A stretch of DNA of 64,000 nucleotides from Pterobdella sp. o SKG-2022. Lineage: Eukaryota > Annelida > Clitellata > Hirudinida > Piscicolidae. Each line of letters starts with the position of its first letter. Within the stretch, counting starts at the first letter, position 1. Location: positions 1,275,281 through 1,339,280 of the forward strand of contig OZ038322.1 of the NCBI GenBank assembly GCA_964035795.1, given 5' to 3'. A model generated the notes under the pieces. The model was not told the DNA's origin. It saw only the letters and a list, made by a program, of their open reading frames with translations, and made no database searches. This document shows positions 35,962 through 47,040 of the stretch, in pieces. A program made the translations under genes and the position numbers.

Positions 35962-38900
35962 ATGGATGTTGGTGATATTGGTGAAGCACCTTTTCTTTCC
36001 TCTGAATGCCATAAGTCCATGCAAGTGACCCACCAGGGATTTTTGCATTTCAAACTTGTCTATAAAGAAGGTTTTCTAGCCTCTATTGAGTTATTTATTT
36101 CATGGTATTCAATTAAATTTCAGATTCACCATATAAAGAAATTTTCAATAACTTTGTGAGTACAAAAACCTCTTCTCGAAACATTTTCTCGTATTCTCAC
36201 CCTAGCAATATTCTTTCATTGAATCCCCAAACCCTTGCAAAGACTGCTATGAAGATTGGAGGACTTGTGACTATACAGATAGCAGTTGATTATCTTCAAA
36301 CAAACAGGGACCCTCAGCAAATATTCACTGCAAACACAAAACATATATACAGGATACATGTTGACAGTACTTTGGCATTAGACACTGTTGCAACATCAGA
36401 TACCACATTAGACGCATATGATGGGGCCTTTTGTCTGCTTGAAGCCTTCCAATCCAATTATGAACAAGCAAGCTTGTGCAAGATTGAAATGTTTGTTAGT
36501 TTAACACATTATCCTAGTTGTTGCACAAGAGTTTAAAATATGATTTCAAGCTTGATCAACTGAAAATAAATTTAAAAGTATAGTTGTGTTTGTATACATC
36601 ATTTGTTGATAAAAGATAGACATTCAAATTATTTTTCATGTATGAGTAGTATCACTTCTGTCTAAAAGTGCAAAAAATATGTTGGCGGACAAATTTAGTG
36701 AAAAGTTGTTAATATTTATTGAATTTGGATTGAAATGCATGAGTTTAAAGCTACACAAGGCAAATTTTTTATTATGGTGACTTTTAACATGGTTTAGTCA
36801 GGGTGATACTGCTGATGCTAGTGAAGAGTACAAAGAATTTCTGAAACAAATCATTCGAAACCAAAAAAGTAATTTTGGATTTTTAAAAAAAAATCAATCT
36901 GCTTTTAAGAAAATTTTTGGTGAAGTATTGCAATATATTAAAAATTAACTTTCAAATTTTAAATGTTTGTCTAGTGAGTTTGTTCATATAAAAGATTATA
37001 TATACATTAAGCTAAATGGAATTATATGGATGACTTGGAAACTCATTAGAGAATTCTAACACAGGGAATGCTGTAGTGTTTTGTGGTCAAGTTTTTGCTT
37101 TGTGCCGAGGCATTTATGCCAAAGTTGTCAAAGTAAACAACAAAGAGATAGATACCACATTGGATTCCTCCTATTATCAACTCTCTCTTCAAACCAAAAT
37201 CTTCATCAGCTGTGAGAAGGAAAACATGCTTGAAGAATCAAAAGAAGAAGAGGCATGGGACATATTCTTGAATGGTGGGTGTCTAGCAGACGTCTGCAGT
37301 GTGATAGCTTCCATGATGGATATGACTAAAGGTGATGATGATGGTGGTGGTGGTGATGATAATGATGTCGCATTTTGATGCATATGTGCTACCCACAGGA
37401 AACTTCAGGTCATGTCTCCTACATGCCCCTCCAGATTCAGGTCACTTGCCATTATTTGACACAATTACAAACATTCATTTTTAAACTTATTTGTTTTAAG
37501 TTGTCTACCATGTGTTTCTATACCTTCAGTATTTTGTATGTTACAGGAGAAAGACATGTGGTATGGAAGGTAGCTAAAGAGCATGGTGTTGAGGTGGTCG
37601 AAGTTCCTTTCTTGGATGTCTATTCTTTGTTGGTTCTATTTGGCTTTCAAGATAGTTGATTTTACTTCAAATTTTAAAAAAGATTGATCATGATGAATAA
37701 ATTTTATATTCACCTTCAACTCTTGACCACAGTGACTTAATTTCTAATTGAATTTGATGTAGAGACTTGGAAGAGTTTGGAAGGAAGCTTGAAAAACTTT
37801 CTCAACGCTTAATCACTAATCATCAACATCCTACAATCCTCTTCCTTCCTCTTTTGGAGGCCTTCTATCCCAGTACTTCAAATATTCCATACCTTCTCAA
37901 CCACCATCTCACCTCCATGGTTCCAAATTTATTTTTTGACTTATATAACATTTAAATAGGCTATATTTCAATATTAATATCTGGTTGCAAGTTGCAGAAA
38001 CATGGCAGCTTGTTGATAATGGCGTCGAGTGCTCATGCTTCACATAGACACCTCACCTGCAAAAACTCTGGTGTTTTCTCATTGGTTGTCAACATTCCCC
38101 CACCTGATATGCCTGCCAAGCTGCAGGTTGTATCATTTTCAAGAAAATTATTTTTAACTTTAAAAACAATGTATTTTCAGTATTTTTTCGAAACTTGCGT
38201 CAAAAATAGGAGATTATTTAAAGCAAAAATGCTATAGTTTTTGATAAGTTTACTCTTATCATAAAACTTCAGCAAAAATGTTTATTTTGTAACTATAGTT
38301 ATATAGCAGTTTAAACAAAAACATTAAATACGAAATGAGTTGTTAACTTATTTAAAAAATAACTTTACTTTCAATGTTAGTTTGTGACTTCAAAGTAAAA
38401 TATATTTTCTCACGATGCAAAGAAATTAATCTTTATGCTTCTCCTGTTTTGCCTTTCCCAAACTCTTATTGTCAGTTCTTCGTAATTTTATCTATATTGG
38501 ATTCCAGGCATTTGTGTCCATTTGCGACTGTAAATCATTAAAACCATTTCTTACAGAATTATTTTTTCTTATCTCATTTGAAGGGATGCTTTATTTTTTT
38601 CCATTATTGTTTTAAACCATTTTAGTTATGACAAAATTGTCATAGAACTGCATCCTGACCAAGCATCCAACTTATAACTATCCAATTCAAGAGTCCACAT
38701 GGGCAGTTTGCCTTGCCATTGTTAAAAAAGAATGATCATCCACCAAGCCAAATGACAACGGTACCAGAATATCAGTTTTTCGATACATACTACCAAACTC
38801 TACTGTTATCCAGGCTATATAGAAAAGCAGTCTTAAGTTGCAGGCGCTAAGTTTGGTGCGGTTTAAGTTCATGCCTAAGACACTCCTATAGCCGTCGTCT

Positions 38901-41288
38901 TTGTTGGTATAGTTACGTGAGGTGTTTTTCAATGTGTATCAAAGACGTGCTCAAACTTTCTTTACCTGGAGGTCGTTCTAATGGTAGACCTGCAAAAATC
39001 TGGCTGAGTTGTGTTGAAAAGGATATGGAATCCTATGGCCTGGAAAATGTGGACCCACTCAATAGAGTTGATTGGAGGAAATGTATTAGCCGACTGCTGT
39101 ATACCCCAGCTACTGAGACACCCACAGCAGTATAATCTAATATGAATTTTTTAAAATTGTTTTGAGGATCTCTGGTTTATGTCAGTCCACTTTCCCATGA
39201 GAGCATTCTCATGTGTGCTTACTTCAAATTGTGTTTGAGTTCTTTCTTGATTTTCATCATTATATTTTCAGATTTTAAGCAAGCTGCTGAAGCTTGATGA
39301 CTTGGAGATTTTAAGGTCAAAAATCAAATCATACTCCATTTCAGACCTCCACCACATTGCCCTCAAAAGTAATTCTCATTTTTTGTAACTTTTCAGACAC
39401 CTTATGTATGTTTTGTATAGCAATTAAACTTTAAAAACATCAATTGAGGATTCATACATTTATTTAAAAGAAAAGCTATAATTTTCGATAACTATAGCCT
39501 TATCATAAAACATGCTAATGTTATACTTATCGAAAATTATAGATTTTCTTTTAAATGAATGTATGAATTCTCAATTGATGTTTTTAAAGTTTAATTCTCA
39601 TTTTATTGCTCACAACTTTTCAATGAATATATTGAACATCAAACAGCTCGCATGATGTGTATGCTTTATGCCTCTGAGGTCAGTGCTGGCCACTTGATGC
39701 AAGTGATCGATGGCACCCCTCCTTCCCTTGTGCGATCTGTTGTCATTGAGCACCCTGGAGTATGTGCCATCTAATACACTGTTGATTGTTGACGTATGAT
39801 GGTTAATGTGTTGCTGGCAGGTAGAGTACAGCCACGTTGGAGGGAGGGAAGCTCTTAAGACATTGCTTCAACAATTCATCGACCTGTCCATCCACAAATC
39901 TCAGTTATTCTCCCAGACGAACCTTTCCCCACCAAAAGGTGTCTTGCTGTTTGGACCTCCAGGCTGCTCCAAGACCATGCTTGCAAAGGCCATTGCCTCT
40001 GAGTGCAGTCTCAACTTCATTGCTGTGCAGGTTTCCATCAACTTTTAAATGTGAGTATGGTAAGTTCTAACGAGGATATAACAAAGGGCGCATCACTACA
40101 CGGGATGTATGTCGGAGAGACAGAGGCTGCCATCAGGGATGTTTTCAACAAGGCTCGCATGGCTCCTTCGGTCCTCTTCTTTGATGAGGTCGATGCCTTT
40201 GCTTCCTGTAGAGGGTTGGTTTAAATCGTTTTTTTTTTTATTTTGAATCAATTCTGTTTTCAAAGTAATGAATAAAACAACTTTAAACTAAATTGAAATG
40301 GATAATTGAATACTAATTGTGAATTTGATGTTATTTTCTAGATTAATCAATGGAAAATCATCTTGTGTTTAAATTTGGGGTGTAAATAAAAATTCGTGCA
40401 TTTGTATTGTAAGTTGAGACTGCATGAAGTTTCAGCTGAGCTCTTTGTTGGGTACTCAGAGATGCGCTTGTAGAATTTATGGTATTTTGACGTAGTGCTT
40501 CATGGCATTAGGGCGTGATCAAATGGAGGGTAATAATGCTGTGGCAGGGTAAATTTGGAAAAAATACGGAAGCAAGTGTCACGTAGTTTGGTGACTTTGC
40601 AACTGGCTAGAAGTTTCTTTAAACAGATTTTTAGTTTTTTTTTTTTTTTTGACAGATTTTTTTATACAAACTTCGCATTTCTTTATTTATATATTTATTT
40701 ATTTCTGTTTCAGTAGCGACAACACAGCTGGTCTCCAAGACAGAGTAATGCAGCAGTTGTTGACTGAGGTGGATGGCTGTAGCAGGCTGAACCAAGTGTT
40801 CATCATGGCTGCCACCAACAGACCTGACCTCATCGACAAGGTTTCTTTGAAAGTTTCATCAAATATGAGTACTGCAACTTCAATAATTTAACCCTAACCC
40901 TCACAAGGCTTTCATGAGGCCTGGGAGGTTCGACAGGTGCATCTACGTACCTCTGCCTGACCATACCACAAGACAAGCCATTCTTCACAAGAGATTGTCT
41001 GAAGCTGGCATCAATGAGGGTGACATTGAGGCACTAGTCTGCATGACTGAGAGTTTTTCATGCGCTGAAGTAGGTGCATTTGTGTGTTTCTGCTGTTCAA
41101 TGCAGTTATATAATTTAATCTTCCAGGTGTCAAACATCATAGATGAGGCGTGGTTGTTGGCTCTTGAAAATAATGAAGTTTCAATTAAACTTGAGCATGT
41201 TTTAAAAGTTATTGAAGGTACGCGACCCTCAGTCAGTCAACAAATGGTTCAGTGGTACGAAGAATACGATAGACTTTTTTCACATTAA
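35962..41288 (+). CDS. AFG2-family (SPATA5/SPATA5L1-like) AAA+ ATPase, 15 exons
   Basis: Type II AAA+ ATPase related to AFG2, which releases factors from pre-60S ribosomes. Exons: 35962-36070, 36124-36494, 36802-36868, 37065-37274, 37399-37440, 37547-37654, 37765-37919, 37998-38126, 39272-39368, 39647-39759, 39821-40030, 40087-40214, 40714-40840, 40908-41069, 41127-41288; total 729 aa, all phases consistent. The second module is intact: VGG, Walker A GPPGCSKT (the AFG2-type P-loop), Walker B VLFFDEVDA, sensor ATNRPD, arginine fingers RPGRFDR. The first module is degenerate: its P-loop position reads HAPPDSGERH (Lys to Glu) and its Walker B position ILFLPLLEAF. Length fits AFG2B better than AFG2A; PEX6 is less likely given the GCSKT P-loop. 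Exon 4 and 6 donors are the least certain. Confidence 0.82.
38231..38268 (+). repeat. Foldback element, half copy
   Basis: CTATAGTTTTTGATAAGTTT then CTCTTATCATAAAAC, matching one arm and centre of the copies at 22740 and 39422. It lies in an intron of the AFG2-like gene. Confidence 0.6.
38917..39135 (+). mobile_element. Retrotransposon pol C-terminal scrap in an AFG2-like intron
   Basis: The open frame contains GGRSNGRPAKIWLSCVEKDM and NRVDWRKCISRLL, the last domain of RTE-type pol proteins. It lies in the intron between exons 8 and 9. Confidence 0.6.
39422..39596. repeat. Foldback (MITE-like) element, full copy, ~175 bp
   Basis: Arms ~75 bp: left begins AATTAAACTTTAAAAACATC, right ends with its complement. 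Inner motif AGCTATAATTTTCGATAAC. Few mismatches between arms and no coding capacity. Located between exons 9 and 10 of the AFG2-like gene. Confidence 0.85.
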
Positions 41289-41295
41289 ATATTTC

Positions 41296-41301
41296 TTTAT
41301 T
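41296..41301 (-). promoter_or_regulatory. Poly(A) signal of the SLC22 gene
   Basis: AATAAA on minus, about 83 nt after the SLC22 stop (41384-41386) and only 8 nt from the end of the opposing AFG2-like coding region. Confidence 0.55.
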
Positions 41302-41314
41302 CAGTTTCTTATCA

Positions 41315-41320
41315 AATAAA
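41315..41320 (+). promoter_or_regulatory. Poly(A) signal of the AFG2-like gene
   Basis: AATAAA 27 nt after the stop codon at 41286-41288. Confidence 0.6.
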
Positions 41321-41383
41321 CAATTTTTTACAAAATACTAATATTAAACATTTAAGCAGTTGATAGACGCCATAAGTTTCGAG

Positions 41384-44300
41384 CTATAATTTTGATTCTT
41401 CGTCAGTAGTGTTAACTTCGTTTGTCAAAATAGGTTTGTCGTACCATATCTTTATTTCATCTATGGTTTCAGGCAGGGCTTTGTTGTGGGTTTCGGGAAC
41501 AAAAGCTATACAGACGGCCACCATTATAGAGAGGAAACCAAAGAGTGCTGGTGGTAAGTGAGGGTACCTTTCGATCTGTGATGACGTACTGTTAGACTAA
41601 CTAAGATGAGTTATGAAAATTCAAAAATTGTGAAAGACATCAGCAAACCAACCACCAAAGTGGAGTAGGAAGCCAGGATGGCTCCAAGTCTGGCGAAGAA
41701 AACACAGATGCCGACTGCTTGGTTCCTTAGGATATCATTCAATCGCCGATTAAAAAATTATTTGTATGCTCAATACCGTTTAGAAAATTAAAGCTCGAAA
41801 ATAAATATCTTTAGAATCGCCATGCACCTCCATGTAGGCAAGGAATGTAATCTGAATTTTTCAGCAGTTTTTTTGGACGTCTTTATACATGTGGAAGCTC
41901 GTTCTAAGTTCGGATTCATTTTTTTAAAGGATAGCAAGCCTGAACTATAGAGAACTTTGATGCGGTCAAGTCGTACTCAAAACTAAAGTTTTTTTGCATT
42001 ATTTATTATTAATTGTTCGGGCTTCGATTAGGTACTAGTCTTGATAAAATTAGCTCGAATGGAAATGTTAACAAACAGGTTTCCGTTTAATAGAGAACAT
42101 CATCATCATAAAAAGGCTTTTGAAGATTTTTTAAACATGGTTACAACCCTCCAAGATGCATACTAAAGTTTTGAATCATCCACGTTTATGTGAGTTGGCA
42201 AAACGTTTATTTTTTATAATTATTGAATGCCTTGTAGAACTATAAGTACACATTGGGTTACAAACCGAAAAGAAATACCAAAATAAATTATTTATTAAAA
42301 ATAATTTCACAAAGCATTTTGTAAGACAACACTGTAATGACATATCACTTGTATGACGTCGGCCCGTATAGCTCAGAGGTAGATGATTAGATTAATTATC
42401 TGCTTTCACTACATTAAATTTGTAAAAAGCTTTATAAATACGGCATTATATCTGATAATCGTAGGTGCGTCAGATTTCAAGATGTTGATATTATGTCACA
42501 CTTGCTCATTGTAGAGCAAAAAGTTTTCTATAGAATTTAGTGTTATTGAAAGTTTTTCTGACTTGCATAAAAGTAAATTGATATGAAACAAGCAAAAAAG
42601 TTACAGAGCAATGGAAAAAAACAAAATTTAAAATCCGCTCTTGATACTGAAGGTCTCTAACCGAAAAGATGAATTGAGTTTTACCTAGAGGTAATATGCT
42701 TTAGACGTATTTGTCCGCTTTCAAGTAATGCCCCTTAGACTGCTAAAGCTCACATGCAATTTTGGTTCAAAATGTTATGAGCGTTTGTGTATTGTATTTA
42801 TTTCAAGCACTTCATAGAAGAACGCCTTTGGATGGGGCATAAAAGACGTTATACAAATTATTCAATTACTTTTACTTCATTTATTTATAGGCTATGTGAG
42901 GCTTAAATGACTCGAAAATGTGAAGAAGCACTTGTATTGAAAAGACTGTTTAACAATAGAGATTTTAAAGAAAGATTTATTCATTTATCGGCCCCTATAG
43001 CTCAATGGTTGAGCATTAGACAACTTATCTAAAGTTACCGGGTTCAATCCCGCGTGGGCCGACAATTAGCACCTGTTCTACAGTGTGTTTTCGCTACATT
43101 AAATTTTTAACAAGCGCTTTAATCTATATGGAAAAGCGGTTTATAAATACCGCATTACATTACATTATATTTGTTAATATTCAAATTTAAAAAATAACTG
43201 TACCTTAGATTTGTTGGAAAAAGCTCAGCAACATAAAAAAACACAATAGAGAAAGCGCCAGTGATACCAAACTTACCGACTGTGGTTAAAGCCGTCAAGA
43301 TTATTGATCTCGTGTTGAAGCAGCCTTAATAGAATTTAAAATAAAAATTTATTTTTTAAATGATTAAAAAAAATTTGAACAAAAATATAATCAAAATATT
43401 TCATGCCACTCACCAACAGTCAAACTGACGACAATGGTGGCCAGAAGGGAGAGACCCGCAAGCACATGGGCTGCGGCAATCGGCCTTTTGCGCCCATACC
43501 TTGGATTTTTCCAGAGGTTTCAGGAGAGAGATGAAATGATAACACAAAAATAGATTGAATGGAAATATAGAAAACTACACGAGAAGAACTTTTGAAGAAA
43601 TTTAGTTGAAAAGGAAGCAAAATTAAAATAGGCGAGGCTTCTTAAACTATTGTTTTCTAGTACAAACCATAAGTATTTGGGTTAAAAATTTATTTATATT
43701 GATAAAAAACAACATTGAAAACAGATATATTTGTTCTAAAAATCATAATTAAATAAATTGTATAGCTAACCTGTTAACACAGATGAATGTAAGCACGCAT
43801 GCAGGGAACTCAATGATGGAGTTAAGGAAGCCGTTGAAGTAATGATTGCCAGTCAAAGAATTGCTTGACAGAAGCAAGCCATAATATACCAGGTTATCGA
43901 CAAGACTGTTAATCAATTTATCGAAATTTATTCTAAGTAATTTGTTGATTCGTCATTGTGGGCCATATAAAAAATGAAACAAGATTTATTATGTTTTATC
44001 TGTTCATGATAGGCGTTATAGCACTTTGCTTATTTGTTCAAGTGATTAATTTGCTGAGTGTTTTGAAAAACAACATTGTGAGATGACATTGACCCACCCG
44101 AAGAGGAGGCAGATGATTAGGTGCTTAAGCAGCATGGTGTTCTTAAAAAGGTCCAAAACAGAGTACTGCAAAGTTTTCGAAAATGACTCATGCTTTTTTT
44201 GACATTTTTTGGAAAAAGAATAAAAATTTTTTTTTTTGTGTATGCCATTTCCATTGATTTTCAATGAATTTAATGATGTCTGAGAATCAGATTTTCTATA

Positions 44301-45439
44301 AACGTTTAAAATGGGTTGTGTGAATGTAATATTGTTCATTCTTGCTGCTCTCAATAAAGTTTCCTCAGCCTCTTTCAATCGATTGTTGGCATACAACCAT
44401 GGAACAGATTCTGGAAGTTTCCTGAATAATTTTGAGCATCATGTATAAAGAATACAGACCCAAAGTACTACTCACCAAAAGAATGGAATGAAAAGGAAGC
44501 CGTAAAGACTCATGATCAATTCTAAAACTATCCAGTTTTTTGTGAGATACGCAATTAGAGGAAGGAAAGCATTGGCCAAGCCCCACAAAGCAGACCCACC
44601 AATAGCAAGTAAGGCCCTGTCTTGGGAAGAAAACATTTCACACACCATTACTAGATTACACAAGATCACTCCTTGCTGGAAGGTTCCCTGCATTTAAAAA
44701 ACAAAATTCTAAAGTTTTGAATAATTTATAATTCTATTTAACTTTTTTTTACCAGTAAAAATCGTAAAGAATAGTATAGATGGATGTTAGACGGCAAGAC
44801 GGACAAAGCTCCTATAGTAGACATTGATAACTGAGCACAGACTAAAATGGGTTTTCTCCCAAAAGTGTCGGAGAGCTTGGTGAATATGAGTGATCCCAAT
44901 AAAACTCCAAAAGTCATAGCACTCTGCGCTGTGTCCACCAAATAAGCTCTGTGACATACCATGTCCCACTGGACGAAGGGGATTGCGGTTCGTGTTTACA
45001 AGTTTTGAAAAAAAAAATTTTTAATGAGAAAAAATTGGTAACCTTGCTGACTATGGTAGGACCACTAATGCTTTCATCGAACACCCAACCGTTTAGACAA
45101 TCCATAGTGTCATTATTGACAGATGAGTTAACGTACATGGAACAAGAAGATAATTTTAAGTTATCTTGTCTAGGGATCCAATCATTCAATACTGAGGTGT
45201 TGTCAGGAAGTTTGCAGTGGTGGGATGGCTTGTAACCTATTTTCACAAAAGATTTTATATTATTTATATTCATTCTAATGTTAAACAAAGTTTTAAAAGT
45301 AATCATATTTACCGATCCAAACGATAGAAACGATATGCCACGCCCCAGGGAAGAGACAACCCAGTATCAGGCCTGAGTACCAGAGCACTTGCCACTTGCC
45401 AATCAAGCCCAGTCTCTTGAAAGCTTCGTCAACGTTCAT
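41384..45439 (-). CDS. SLC22-family organic ion transporter, 10 exons, full length
   Basis: Major-facilitator transporter of the plasma membrane for organic cations, anions or carnitine; substrate not readable. Exons (minus): 45439-45313, 45236-45043, 44968-44753, 44687-44476, 44421-44098, 43905-43771, 43499-43414, 43324-43204, 41725-41656, 41575-41384; 558 aa with all phases consistent. It starts MNVDEAFKRLG; a Cys-containing extracellular loop after TM1 ends GWVFDES; then WDMVCHRAYLVDTAQS and the MFS signature KLSDTFGRKP (Thr where Arg is usual). TM4-6 end in LFIPFFW, followed by the PESVPWL loop, VYYGLLL in TM7, YGRKRP, GKFGITGAF, ELFPTNLR, and the C-terminal PETHNKALPETIDEI. The central cytoplasmic loop in exon 5 is about 60 residues and Ser/Lys-rich, longer than usual. 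The 1.5-kb intron 8 holds two SINEs. Confidence 0.92.
42360..42453 (+). repeat. tRNA-derived SINE, copy 2 (internally deleted)
   Basis: CGGCCCGTATAGCTCAGAGG head and the ATTAAATTTGTAAAAAGC to TATAAATACGGCATTA tail are present, but the B-box half of the tRNA part is deleted. Confidence 0.75.
42989..43170 (+). repeat. tRNA-derived SINE, copy 3 (best preserved)
   Basis: The tRNA-like head is intact in form: 5' CGGCCCC, A box TAGCTCAATGGTTGAGC, B box GGGTTCAATCC, 3' GTGGGCCG pairing with the 5' end. Body GACAATTAGCACCTGTTC, then AAGCGC and GCGGTTTATAAATACCGC, ending in TTACATTACA repeats. Same family as 23417-23590. It lies in SLC22 intron 8, opposite strand. Confidence 0.87.
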
Positions 45440-45900
45440 ACCTGATCTTTTCATTTCAGTTATTTATATATTCACGAAATATGTTCATAATTATTTGAAA
45501 AAAAAGTGTTTATGCTATAGCTTTCTTATGGGACAATGGGCATTCAAACTTCAACGCTGAAAGATTCAATTCAACCAATAAAGTTTTCTTTTTTGAACAG
45601 TTATTTTTCAGCGTTCGACATAAACTGAAAAGAACCATTTGATGAACTTAAGGCAAAGAGTTTCCTTCTTTGTCATTTTAGGTTTATAGACAATAAAGTT
45701 TGGTGGTTCTAGCTTAGTTTTCGCAAGATAAGAATCATGACTAGACTTCTTTTTTTCATAGTTCACACTCGTCATCGAAGATTTTTGAATTTTTGATCAT
45801 GAACTAAAGCTTTTATGGGAGTTTTAAAAAACTCAGATTCCATGGGTGATGTTTCACATTTGAAAATTTTTAAACCTGGAATCTCAACAGTTTTTGTCAA
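45440..45900. other. Region upstream of SLC22
   Basis: AT-rich, no promoter motif that I would call; a few short inverted stretches only. Confidence 0.3.
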
Positions 45901-45909
45901 ACTTCGACA

Positions 45910-46532
45910 GTTTTTAGTTATGTCAATAGAACAGAAAAAGTATAAATATAAATATATTTCTCACCGTTAAAAAGCTCTCTGCGACAAGTTTCTTTAAATA
46001 TAGGAGGTTTTGAGAGATGAATAATAAGTTCAGCAAAGATCGTAATGAGAGTGAGAGAAGAAAGGAGAGATTTGGACTTGGACAAACAGATAAAATTGAA
46101 TTTAGAAAAATTAAGTTTAAGATGCATAGAATCATTTCAGAAATAAAAGAATTAAGACAAAGGTTATATTTTCAAGATAAGAAGGAAAAGAAGAAAGAGG
46201 GAAAAAAGAGAAGCAAAAAGCTGACTTTGGAAAGAGAAAGATTCAATAAGACAAAGAAGATGCGAGATATAAAAAACTAAAAAAGAAGGCCAAAGAACAG
46301 ATCCTTGAAGAACACCATAAGGAACAGAAAAAAAACGAAAAAAGTTATTAATAGAAACAGCAGAAGGAAGATTAGAAAAATAGGAGATAAGCCAGGAAAG
46401 AGAAGAGCCAGAAATACCAAAAGAGGAGCTAAGATGATGAAAAGTGAGTGGTCAGATGTCAAATATGAGTTGAAAACAAATAATTGCAGACTTTCTGATC
46501 GAAGTAAAGTTGCAAAAAGACCAATAAAGCTT

Positions 46533-46577
<45 letters not shown>

Positions 46578-47040
46578 AATATAGAAAAATAGATAGTCGG
46601 AAGATTGTAAAATAGCAGTTATAAAAATTGGAAAAGCTGATAACTTTTGAGAGAAGCATCAACAAGAAAAGAGGTTGGTGGATGAATAAAACAAAGTCAT
46701 TAAAAAAGACTCAGAAAAAAAATAAACATAGAAACTAAATTTTGAAAAAAAAAATGAAATTCTAATATAGATCTGCACTTTGAGAAATAGATAATTAAAG
46801 ATAGCTTGAGATTTATAAACGTGAGCAGTGCATGATAATATTAGAGAAGAAAGAATTAATTGAAAGAATTCTGTAATTATCAATGGTATGTTTAATAATC
46901 CGTAGAAAAGGAGAAAAAAGAAGAGAAGAAAGCCAAAGAAGGGAACAAAGCAGGAAAATGAGCAAGCAAAGATAAAGAGGGAAAAAAAGCGAGAAGAAAA
47001 AAGGCAAAAGAGAATATAACTTGTTGAAAATCAATGTTCA
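45910..47040 (-). mobile_element. CR1/L2-type retrotransposon RT fragment with TA insertion
   Basis: Minus, across frameshifts: SSSFGISGSSLSWLISYFS (near 46420), VPYGVLQGSVLWPSF (near 46320), then LKLNFSKFNFICLS (near 46110), i.e. RT blocks of CR1/L2. A TA dinucleotide run (about 46538-46575) lies upstream. The rest to 47040 is purine-rich on plus and probably the same element. May derive from the same family as the endonuclease piece at 29.8-31.1 kb. Confidence 0.7.

Noticed and set aside
42989..43062. Functional tRNA gene
   Set aside because: The tRNA-like part is fused to a repeated body and tail found in three copies, and its anticodon loop is altered; it is a SINE head.
46017..46541. 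Lys/Glu-rich plus frames resembling a coiled coil
   Set aside because: Antisense of a CR1-type RT fragment; the minus strand shows RT blocks.
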